In this document: positions 16,901 to 24,300 of the stretch, one piece after another | Layout of the letters: every line of letters starts with the position of its first letter | Position numbering within the stretch: the first letter of the stretch is position 1 | Source: Chromatiaceae bacterium | GTDB lineage: Bacteria; Pseudomonadota; Gammaproteobacteria; Chromatiales; Chromatiaceae | Assembly: GCA_013426805.1 (NCBI GenBank) | Contig: JACDZG010000053.1 | Span: 1 to 45,482, forward strand | DNA length: 45,482 bases | Direction: 5' to 3' | The notes under the pieces: generated by a model | Told to the model about the DNA's origin: nothing | Database searches by the model: none | Seen by the model: the letters and a program-made list of their open reading frames with translations, nothing else | Translations under genes and position numbers: made by a program

Positions 16901-18050
16901 GGAAATGGATGCTGGGCGGCAGTTGTCGGTGCTGCAAGGCAAGCACGGTCTTGATCAGAGAGGAAATGCCGGCGGCGGTGTCCAAGTGGCCGATATTGGA
17001 CTTGAGCGAACCGATACCGCAGAAACCCCGCCGCTCGCTACGAAAGGCATTTTTCAGCCCTTCGATTTCCACCGGGTCGCCCAAGGCGGTACCGGTGCCG
17101 TGCGCTTCCACGTAGGAAATGCTCACCGGCTCCACATCGGCCATATGCATAGCGCGGCGGATCACCTCGGCCTGGCCTTCGACACTGGGCGCGGTATAGC
17201 CGACCTTGCGGGACCCATCGTTGTTGGCACTGGTGCCCCGGATCACGGCCCGGATGCGATCCCGATCCCGCAGGGCATTTTCCAGGGATTTCAACACCAC
17301 CGCGCCCATACCGTTGCCGAGCGTGGTGCCGTTGGAATTGTCGGAGAACGGCCGACACACACCGTCCGGCGAGAGAATCATTCCCTCCTCGTAAAGGTAA
17401 CCGTTTTTGTGGGGGAGACTAAGCCCGCTACCCGCCGCCACCACCATGGAGCAGGCACCGGTCAGCAACTGGCGGCAGGCCAGATCCACTGCATAAAGCG
17501 AGGTGGAGCACGCGCTGTAGACCGTAACGCACGGGCCGCGCAGATTGAGCTTGTAGGCGATACGGGTGGAAACGAAATCCTTGTCGCTCAACTGGACCGT
17601 GGCGAACTGGGCCGAGGTGCTCTCTTTGGTGTCGAGCAGGGCGTTCAGTTCCCAACCGAAATTGCCGGACGCGCCCGCGATCAGGCCGATGCTGCCCCGG
17701 TATTGCTCGCTGATATAGCCGGCATCCTCCAAGGCATGATAGACGCATTGGTGCAGCACTCGCACCTGGGGATCCATCAAGGCGGCATCCCGGGGCGTAT
17801 AATCGAAAAAAGGGGCGTCGAAAAACTCGATACCGGGGAACACGCCCTTGACCTTGACGAAATTGCTCATCCGGAGCAGCTCGGGATGGACCCCGGCCGC
17901 CAACAGGTCTTCGTCGTTGAACCGGTCGACGCCGCACTGGCCCCCCATGAGTAACTCCCAGAACTCATCCGCATCGGCGGCGCCGGGGAAACTGCCTGCC
18001 ATGCCGATGACGGCGATTTCGAGCCCGGTGCGGGAGGTGTTGAGCTTCAT
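10908..18050 (-). CDS. PKS: KS-AT-C-methyltransferase-ACP-terminal C-like domain
   Basis: A 2380-residue last synthase. KS 10-440 has Cys181 (YSACSTSLYA), His317 and His355 (SNIGH). A cis-AT at 535-830 has GHSLGE (Ser633) and TSHAFHS (His732), the HAFH signature of malonyl specificity. A 900-1165 region looks like a structural, truncated KR-like linker without a Rossmann GGxGxxG. The C-methyltransferase at 1200-1560 has a SAM motif ILEVGGGWG (1374-1382) and FDVLHATSSL. The ACP has Ser1764 (FFELGGDSLKV). A 130-residue linker follows. Residues 1933-2330 form a condensation-fold domain whose HHxxxDG reads DHSIFDN, so HxxxD is kept. It should add an alpha-methylated, unreduced C2 unit and then release or cyclise the chain with the last domain. 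There is no KR, DH or TE. The start overlaps the previous stop (ATGA). Unlike the three trans-AT modules upstream, it carries its own AT. Confidence 0.9.
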   Translation of the reverse strand: MKLNTSRTGLEIAVIGMAGSFPGAADADEFWELLMGGQCGVDRFNDEDLLAAGVHPELLRMSNFVKVKGVFPGIEFFDAPFFDYTPRDAALMDPQVRVLHQCVYHALEDAGYISEQYRGSIGLIAGASGNFGWELNALLDTKESTSAQFATVQLSDKDFVSTRIAYKLNLRGPCVTVYSACSTSLYAVDLACRQLLTGACSMVVAAGSGLSLPHKNGYLYEEGMILSPDGVCRPFSDNSNGTTLGNGMGAVVLKSLENALRDRDRIRAVIRGTSANNDGSRKVGYTAPSVEGQAEVIRRAMHMADVEPVSISYVEAHGTGTALGDPVEIEGLKNAFRSERRGFCGIGSLKSNIGHLDTAAGISSLIKTVLALQHRQLPPSIHFRQPNHQIDFANSPFRVVTAARPWSNPPVEGSPDQVYPLRAGVSSFGIGGTNVHVILEEAPAAAPSLPGRVWHSLCLSAADGPALARLEAALAEHLGRHPDTSAVDLAYTLQVGRRNLRQRSSLAYRSIPELLERLAAGGEAVHRHRVGSGRPQVVFLLPGQGTQYTGMARGLYETEPVFREALERCLVVCDGLGVFQVRELLLNQPPNPTADEDLNRTDLAQPALFAVEYAMARLLMDWGIQPSAMIGHSLGEYVAACLAEVMPLEDAMTLVVERGRLMWGMAPGAMLAVAAAAEDLAGWLPPGVDLAAANGPQQSTVSGPLAAMETFSQVLERRGLQARRLPTSHAFHSASMEPALPAFRRAFAGLHLSPPSIPYVSNVTGTWINPDEAVDPEYYVRHLRDPVRFAEGARTLLAESDTVFVEIGPGTVLSALLRQSAGDRPLALVSALRPARLDQDDSEYLTYALGDLWGQGVVPDWPSYYRRQSRNKVAAPLYPFARHAFPIGRGDLYRLLESAGLSGAQGSGQGQDDLPLAPAWQTGLLPTLDHSTGVKACLALVENPRQEKPLAQVSGLRLVYGRRGGAFRQEAGHRFLLDTARTSDYRRLIRSLKAGDGLPGLIVWLARCRNEDALRALFDRLQRLALVLRSESPGQVCRCLLALPDLDPDAGLAARELDGGLRSLRATCPGFEVRAVLFSGDLPEMERALLLEREIYDADRETLLAAYAKGRRRVYRLLPLALPPTWVGLAGMTLGLVALPDFPVTDLAELLAQVSGARVLPLVLSYQAATARPSPLAIDSDKLRRWLDQAQDLDFRRFGLSDFSRSHALLDEACTSLVARYLDSCLKLVPGHRFTREQLKQAMGVIASLEKYVDYFLAMLVEDGVVEPWGEVYNVLRSPDTLRELSLIKADLVAENSLFTGALQVLEHCVAAYPQALCGQVLPISVIYPGGSNAMLRNSYVGSIQELEEKIVRVVFEEVFRQLIRHAAGRPIRILEVGGGWGMTMRRLAEFLRGVPVEYYFTDIGRSFLDGAKEFALESGLDYHVFGVFDITRSPEEQGLDAHSFDLVVAFDVLHATSSLALSMGTARRLLRDGGLMCMLERIRMRRYIDLIWGLADGWWHFDDAERSRSPLTDLDHWQRVARGAGFGETLCFPDSGKLRRILECGFLIAQVPIGSALASAERWQLAEPPQPVDGVVLVDVCADRPRDGFEPFGDRLIAPCIDSGRFHPSLLAWLARQRPGFVSVWTGGDALCNTPDQMARARVGMDLDRRGRALLGDHAWNRIFLPLVPALPSRALMEQAVRLMQGGLEQAVLAAYRQGLFAPVLPPKTETEATADRSGEAALAFAGEGPEHYEALAHKLWSELFGIARIGLDQDFFELGGDSLKVAQLTSEFEKYGIKLMPNEVFNHPTLRLLARYLFDNRQGEFGTIRTLPALLEHFHQEAGLAACFHSVPYQGRAIRILYLDDAVFVEAGTAEALLSRLHLPPDLQPHHVVPWSRRPASGEAAEAQETWRAMGLAEQEPAKLFAGLTAAVTDGMAALNAGIFAGEVVARYPLSPFQQMFLKQERRATFYLIDFHEPLNRALLDQALTDVVGVQGLMRSRLGRNRLGQARWDEYGPSGQPLVIPLVDLGDCVPDLQAQLVERMMAAENTQSCDRTSGVMYRVMLLRFHRCRYTLLFNLDHSIFDNMSGQVLRRQLLSRYRQLRAGTTAPLEPVKSFRTYLEQLNRGPQGIDKQRLIEIFALEPFRVAKEQVEQRILARRQPRMKAMRYILDLDRYRLADDDDATWEISLAVLCYTLGRFLEQDAIPLKLLFQGRQYQDVSYFDTLGLFIDILPLFVLVDRDHPAAMIEGMRNKVRFANRFNISFMNMLLNLPMRFKWWDVLSPLSPRKLAKRDPMILVNYVGQAEAEYQKVVEFSARQLESGQKDADYASLYITISRLERQVLIDVYCNFEPDMDRLHHLFEEESNCLLRLHEHEHSLGATGDAGQVAMIDLSAVGS

Positions 18051-21000
18051 ACATCGTCCAGGTTTTTCATCAGATTTCTGGTCCGGAGCAGCGCTTGCCG
18101 ACCCTCGGCCAAGTCTTGGTGTTCGCGGGCTTGGCGCGCTGCCTCCGCCTCCTTGTCCTCATCCAGGTACTCGGCCAGGCGGGCGATGGTGGTGTACTCG
18201 AACAGTACCGCCACGGGGAGGTCCCGGGAGAAGGCCTCCTTGAGGCGATTGTTGATGGCCAGGAGATTGAGCGAGGTGGCACCGGCCTCGAAGAAATTGT
18301 CGTGTAGGCCGATGCCGGCAATACCCAGGACGTCGCAGCAGATCGCGGCGATGCGCCGGGCAGTGGCGCCGCTCGGCTCCACCATCGGCGTGGCGGCGAC
18401 GCGTTGGGCCAGGTTCTGTGCCACCGGCAACGCCCGCCGGTCCAGTTTGCCATTGGCCGAAAGGGGCATACGCTCCAACTGCCGGAAGAACGTCGGCACC
18501 ATGTAGGACGGCAGGGCGCTCAGACTGGCGCTCAGCTCCGCCGGGGCAATCTCGGCGACGCCAACATAGAAGGCGTGCAACTGCTTGCCGCCCCCCCCGT
18601 CATGGGCCACCACTGCCGCTTCGGTGACCAGCGGGTGTGCGGCCAGCACCCGCTCGATCTCGCCCAGTTCGACGCGAAAGCCCCGGATCTTGACCTGGGT
18701 GTCGTTGCGCCCCAGCATGTCCAAGCTGCCGTCGGGCAGCCAACGGGCCAGATCGCCGCTGCGATAGAGGCGGCCGCCGGGTTGGAAGGGGTCTGCAATG
18801 AATTTCTCCCGGGTCAACTCGGGACGGTTGAGATAGCCCAGGGCCACGCCGTCGCCGCCCAGGCAGAGTTCTCCATAGGCGCCCGGGGGTAGTATCGCCC
18901 CGGCCGGGTCCATGATATAGGCAGTGGAATTGGCGATGGGACGGCCGATCGGGATCCGCTCGGCGTAGTCCCGGCTGATACGCTGGAACGTGGAGATGGC
19001 CGTGTTCTCGGTAGGGCCATAGGCATTGACCAAGGTCAGCCCCGGGGAGGCTCGGCGCACCCGCGCGGCGATGCGCGGCGGCATGGCCTCACCACCCACC
19101 ACCAGATAGCGCAGGCCGGCAAACAACTGGTCGTCGGACTCGAACAAGGCGCTGAACAAGGCCGTCACTAACTGCAGGGTATTGATGTCTTGACGCTTGA
19201 TCTCCTGACGTAGCAGATCGGCATCAAGCAGGGTGGCCTCTTGGACCGGAAACAACTGGCCACCGTTGAGGAGCGGCCCCCAGATTTCAAAGGTGGACGG
19301 ATCGAACGCGGGCGAGGCCGTTTGCAGAAACCGGGTATCGGGGCCGTAGGCGATGTAATTGGTGTTCTTTACCAGGCGGACGATGTTGCGATGGCTGACC
19401 AGGCAGCCCTTGGGCTGGCCGGTGGAGCCGGAGGTGTACATGATGTAGGCAACCGCATCCGGTGCCACCGGCACCGGATGCGGCAGCGGCTCAGCGGAGG
19501 CACCATCAAGCACGATACAGGCCACGTCTGTCGGCATCTGGGTGCTGTTGTCGGGATGGACGCACACTAAGCGCACCGCCGCATCGGTCAGCATGAAACG
19601 CAAGCGTTCCTCGGCGATCTGGGTTTCCAGCGGCAGGTAGGCGGCCCCCAGGTAGAGCACCGCCAGTCGGCTGACCACCATTTCGATGCCGCGCGGAGTG
19701 AGCACGCCAACCGTATCGCCGGCCTGGACGCCGGCCCGGCACAACTGTCCGGCCAGGGTCAGGGCCGCCTGGCGCAATTGACTGTAGCTCAGGCTCCGCT
19801 CCCCGACGGTGACGGCCGGACGCAAGGCAAACTCCAGGGCACAGGCCTCGAACAGGTCCACCAGGCTGCTGTCCCGGGGATAGGCCCGGCGCGTGGCATT
19901 CAGCACCGTCAGCACCCGTTGCCGGTCTGGCTCGGCGCACACCGGCAACCGCCCCACCGGACAGTCCGGCTGTTGGACGATGGCGCTCAACAGACACACC
20001 AGGCTACGGCCAAACACTGCCATGGTGTCGGCGCCGAAACGGCGGGCGTTGTAGACGAAGCTCAGTTTCAGGTCCGCTCCCGGCGTCACGATCGCCTGGA
20101 AATCGTACTTGGGCACTTGATGTACCACCACGTCGTCCACGCGCAGGTCCAGACTCAGGGTCGACAATTGCTGCAGCTGCCGGGACAGGGGCAGATTCTC
20201 GAACACCAGGAGATGGTTGATGAGGCGATTTTTCAGCGGCGTGGCAGCCTGGATGGCGGCCAAGGGGTAATGTTCAAAGGCCGACGCAGCGAAACCCTGC
20301 GCCTGGACGCGGCCGGCCACCGTGACAAAGCTGTCCGCGGGCTGGGCCTGGACCCGCAGCGGCACGGTATTGATGAAGAGACCCACCATGCGCTCGATGC
20401 CATCCAGTTCTCCCGGCCGACCGGACACCACCGAGCCAAACACCACATCGTCACAATAATTGAATTTCTGGAGCAGTATGCCCCAGGCGGTCTGGAGCAG
20501 GTTGCCGACGGTGAGCTGCAAAGTCCGGGCGCAGCCCTCCAGACGGGCAGTGAGCGCCGCGCCGAGTTGGACATTGTGTTCACCCGCGGCCATGAGGCCA
20601 TCGCCGCGCTGATCGAAATACGGCACACCGACGTCGTTCTGGTAGCCATCCAGATAGCCCATCCAGTAGTCCCTGGCCTGGGCCGGCTCCTGGCGGCCGA
20701 TCCAGTGCAGATAGTCGCGGTAGGGTGCGGCCGGAGTCGGTGGTAGGACGGCACCGCAGAGGAAGTGCTCGTAGAGGCCGAAAAAGTCCTCGAACAGGGG
20801 CGCCAGGCTCCAGCCGTCGAGAATGATGTGATGGAACGTCAGCACCAGCCGGTGCCGATTCTCGGCCAAGCTCACCACCATCATACGCACCAGCAGGTCG
20901 GCGGAGATATTGAAACCCCGCTCCCGCTGCGCCTCCTTGGCCCGCTCCAGTTCCGCCTGCGCCGCAGACTCCTCCATGCCGATCAGGTCCAGCCACTCCA

Positions 21001-21262
21001 CTGGTGCCTCGCGGTGGCGCAGCACTACCTGGCGCGGCTGGTCGGTCTTGCGGAAGCTGAAAATGGTGCGCAACACGTCATGCCGGGCCACCAGGGCCAC
21101 GAAACTCGTGCGCACCGCGGGCAGGTCCAACGGGCCGCTCATAACAAAGTCAAACTGCTCGATGTACGCGACCGACTCCGGATTGCGGGCGAAGTCGATC
21201 AGCATTCCCTCCTGCAACGGCGTCAATCCATAGACGTCTTGCACGTTTTCCTTGGTAAGCAT
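18047..21262 (-). CDS. NRPS module: C-A-PCP
   Basis: A 1071-residue single NRPS module. C domain 10-445 has FHHIILDG (His144, His145, Asp149), so it should make a peptide bond. A domain 465-945 is complete: [11 protein letters not shown] (609-619), FDPSTFEIW, NAYGPTENT, YRSGDLARW and Lys939 in SANGKLDRR. Reading the pocket against GrsA gives D-P-F-Q-V-G-A-A-I-K, which I cannot match to a known amino acid. PCP Ser997 lies in DNFFEAGATSLNLL, a form often seen in PCPs that hand over to a KS, which fits the PKS encoded next. The C-terminal tail (residues 1030-1071) is charged and helical and ends RNLMKNLDDV, a possible docking element. GAGGAAA upstream of the ATG supports the start. The 60-bp gap to the previous gene contains nothing else. 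Confidence 0.92.
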   Translation of the reverse strand: MLTKENVQDVYGLTPLQEGMLIDFARNPESVAYIEQFDFVMSGPLDLPAVRTSFVALVARHDVLRTIFSFRKTDQPRQVVLRHREAPVEWLDLIGMEESAAQAELERAKEAQRERGFNISADLLVRMMVVSLAENRHRLVLTFHHIILDGWSLAPLFEDFFGLYEHFLCGAVLPPTPAAPYRDYLHWIGRQEPAQARDYWMGYLDGYQNDVGVPYFDQRGDGLMAAGEHNVQLGAALTARLEGCARTLQLTVGNLLQTAWGILLQKFNYCDDVVFGSVVSGRPGELDGIERMVGLFINTVPLRVQAQPADSFVTVAGRVQAQGFAASAFEHYPLAAIQAATPLKNRLINHLLVFENLPLSRQLQQLSTLSLDLRVDDVVVHQVPKYDFQAIVTPGADLKLSFVYNARRFGADTMAVFGRSLVCLLSAIVQQPDCPVGRLPVCAEPDRQRVLTVLNATRRAYPRDSSLVDLFEACALEFALRPAVTVGERSLSYSQLRQAALTLAGQLCRAGVQAGDTVGVLTPRGIEMVVSRLAVLYLGAAYLPLETQIAEERLRFMLTDAAVRLVCVHPDNSTQMPTDVACIVLDGASAEPLPHPVPVAPDAVAYIMYTSGSTGQPKGCLVSHRNIVRLVKNTNYIAYGPDTRFLQTASPAFDPSTFEIWGPLLNGGQLFPVQEATLLDADLLRQEIKRQDINTLQLVTALFSALFESDDQLFAGLRYLVVGGEAMPPRIAARVRRASPGLTLVNAYGPTENTAISTFQRISRDYAERIPIGRPIANSTAYIMDPAGAILPPGAYGELCLGGDGVALGYLNRPELTREKFIADPFQPGGRLYRSGDLARWLPDGSLDMLGRNDTQVKIRGFRVELGEIERVLAAHPLVTEAAVVAHDGGGGKQLHAFYVGVAEIAPAELSASLSALPSYMVPTFFRQLERMPLSANGKLDRRALPVAQNLAQRVAATPMVEPSGATARRIAAICCDVLGIAGIGLHDNFFEAGATSLNLLAINNRLKEAFSRDLPVAVLFEYTTIARLAEYLDEDKEAEAARQAREHQDLAEGRQALLRTRNLMKNLDDV

Positions 21263-21322
21263 GGATGAGTGGTTTCCTCAAACTAGATGTTGCGGCGAAG
21301 CAGCGGCTGGCGGCGACAACCT

Positions 21323-24300
21323 TCAGACGATGCCCAGGTCGTCGAAAATCGCGTCCAGCTCGTCCTGCCCGAGGCCCTTTGCCCCAGGCGAGTCGACCAG
21401 GGCCGGCGCCGCGTCCGCGGCGGCGAGCGTTGCCGCCGGCACCAGCCACGGTGCCAGTTCGGCGATCGTCTTATGTTGGAACAACAGCGGCACCAGGATT
21501 TGGTAGCCCCGGGTCCGCAGCCGGGCCACCACTTGGATGGCCTTGATCGAGTCGCCGCCCAGGCTGAAGAAATTGTCGTGGATGCCTATCTCGCCCAGCC
21601 CCAGTACCTCGCGCAATACCGCCACCAGGTCGGCCTCCCGCTCGTCGCGCGCCACACCGCCGGATTCCGCCAACCGGGACGGCCTGGGTAACGCCGCGTC
21701 GCCCCCGGTGGGCCAGGCGGCGAGACAGACGATGGCCTGGGGCAACTGAGAGGCCGGCAAGGCTAGCGACAGGGCGGCGAGCAATGCCTGCTCCAGGCCA
21801 GCGGTCGGCGTCGCGACCACCCAGGCGCACGACACCGGCTGACCGGATGCGTCGAGCGTGGCCGCCACCCGGCAGGCACGCACTGGCGACTGCTGCATCA
21901 ACTCGGTTTCGATGCGCTCCGGGTCGATGCGATAGCCGCCCAGCCGGAACCGCCGTTCAGGGCGTCCGAGCAGTTCCAGAAAACCATCCTCCCGGCGGCG
22001 GGCCAACTCGCCCGTCGCAATACACCGGCCGGCGGTTGGGTCGGAGAAGAGACGCCCGCTGGCCAGTTCGGGACGATGCAGGGGGTCGGCCGTCAGGCCG
22101 GCCGACGCGAGGCAAAGTTCGCCGACCACGCCCGGCGGCACCGCTTGGCGAACTTCGTCCACGACCAAGGCCGTGACGTGGGCCGCTGGGGTGATGGCCA
22201 GGCGCGGTTGTTCCAGTGCTTGGGCGTCGATGACGGCCAAGCAGGCCCAAGGCGAGACGTCGGCAACGCCCCAGGTATAGACCAGATGGCCCGCCGATCC
22301 CAGTAGTTCCAGGGCCTTTGCGAGTCGGGGGGGGGACGGCCGGCCACCGCCGAAAACCAGGCAGCGCAGGCCGGCCAGGGTCTGCGGAAGCTGATCCAGC
22401 ACCTCGTGCAGGATTTCCGTGGACAGGAACAGATGGCTCACGTCTTGTTCAAGCACCATCCGAGCCAACTGCGCCGGGTCGGTGGGGGGGCCGTCTGGCA
22501 GCACCAGCCGAGCACCGTTGAGCAGGGCCGCGAACAGGTCCGGCTGGGCCTGAACGGTAAACAGGCAGGCCGCCTCTCCGCTGATGGCCAAGTCGGTATC
22601 GGCTTGGCCGATCACGCTGTGTTGGCTGAGCACGCCCAGTGCGGACCCGTCCGCCAGGCAGCGCAGGCAGGCACCATCCTGGCCCGACACGGGCAGCCCG
22701 GGACGGCTGTCAGGCCGTGGTGCTGCCGTAAGCGCGCTCGGGCTGAGCAGCGGCAGCCCCAGGGCGTCCGCTACCGTGCGATCTTCTCCCAGCAGCCAGC
22801 GCGGCCGAACCTGGGTCGGGAGGTCGGCCAGAGCGCCGGGCGGCAGGGCCCCCGTCAGGGGCAACCAAACGGCGCCGGCCTTGACCAGGGCGACGATGCT
22901 GACCACGGTGACCAAGTCGTCATTCTGTGCCACGGCGACGCAATCGCCGCGCTCCAGGCCGGCATGGATTAGGGCATGGGCCAGGCGATTGGCGGCCCGG
23001 TCCAACTGGCCGTAGCTCAACCGCTCGCCGCCCCGGCTCACGGCCGGAGCGTCCGGCCGGGCATCCACCCGGGCCTCAAACAGGGCCGCAATCGTCGGCC
23101 TGGGCAGCGCCTGGCCGAGCGGCGGCGGCAACGCCGGCTGCGGCCGCAAGGACAACTCCCCGCAAGACCGTTCGGGGTGGTCGGCAATGGCCGTCAACAG
23201 GTGCTCGAAGTATTCGCCGAAACGGGCGATGGTGGCCGGCAGGAACAGGGCGGTGGCATATTCCCAGTCCGCCGTCAGGCCGGCACCGGTGTCGCGCATC
23301 ACCAGCGATAGATCAAACTTGGCGCTGGTCGCGTCCAAGGGCAGCATTTCCACCCCCTTGCCGGCCACGCCGATGTCTTCGTTCTGCAACAAAAAACATA
23401 TATCGAATAGGGGGTTGCGCGAGCCATCGCGCGGCAGTTGCAGGCGCTCGACCAATTCTTCATAGGGGTATTCCTGGTGATCCAGGGCCGCCAAGGTATT
23501 GACCCTGACCCGAACCAGAAAATCGCAGAAGCGCGCGCCCGGTTCGACACGGTCGCGCAGGGCCAGGGTGTTGACGAACATACCCATCAGGCCCTGGAGA
23601 GACCAGCGGGTGCGGCCGGCGACCGGGCTGCCGACCACGATGTCGTGGCCACCGCCCAATTTGTGCAGCAAGGTTTTAAAGGCCGCCAGCAGCAAGACGA
23701 ACAGGGTCACGCCCTGGTGCCGCGCCAAGGCGCGCAGACGGCCGGCCAGTGGCGCGGGAATCAGGCGGTGGCAGCGTCCACCCCGGTAATCCTGGAAGGC
23801 GGGACGAGGGAAATCGCCGACCAGCTCCTGCTCAGGCAAATCGCCGGCAAAGCGCTGCCGCCAGAATTCGGCGTGGGCGTGATCGGCGTCGGCCGCGAAG
23901 CGGCGGTTTTGCCAGGCGGCGAAATCCTTGTACTGGAAGGGCAATACCGGCAGTGACCGACCTTCGGCCAGGGCCGTCAGCTCGGCCACCAGCACGCCCA
24001 TGGAGGAACCATCGGTGATGATGTGATGCATGTCGATGGCCAGGTAGCTGCGGCCGGCACCGCCCCGCATCACGGCCATCCTCATCAGCGGCGGCCGGGC
24101 CAGATCGAAGGGTTGGATCAGGCGCCCGACCGCCTGCTGCACCAGGGCCAGTTCGGCTTCGGCATCCGCCGCCGACGGCAATGTCACTTCATCGAGGGCG
24201 AACGGGGCATCTTCGTACACCACTTGACGGTAATCGCCGTCGATTTCCTCGAAGCCGGTGCGCAGGATTTCGTGCCGCGCGATCACTTGTCTGACCACGG

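Noticed and set aside
15957-17954. 665-codon plus-strand open frame opposite the terminal PKS
   Set aside because: Antisense shadow of KS-AT coding sequence; no ribosome site, domain or membrane/signal pattern.
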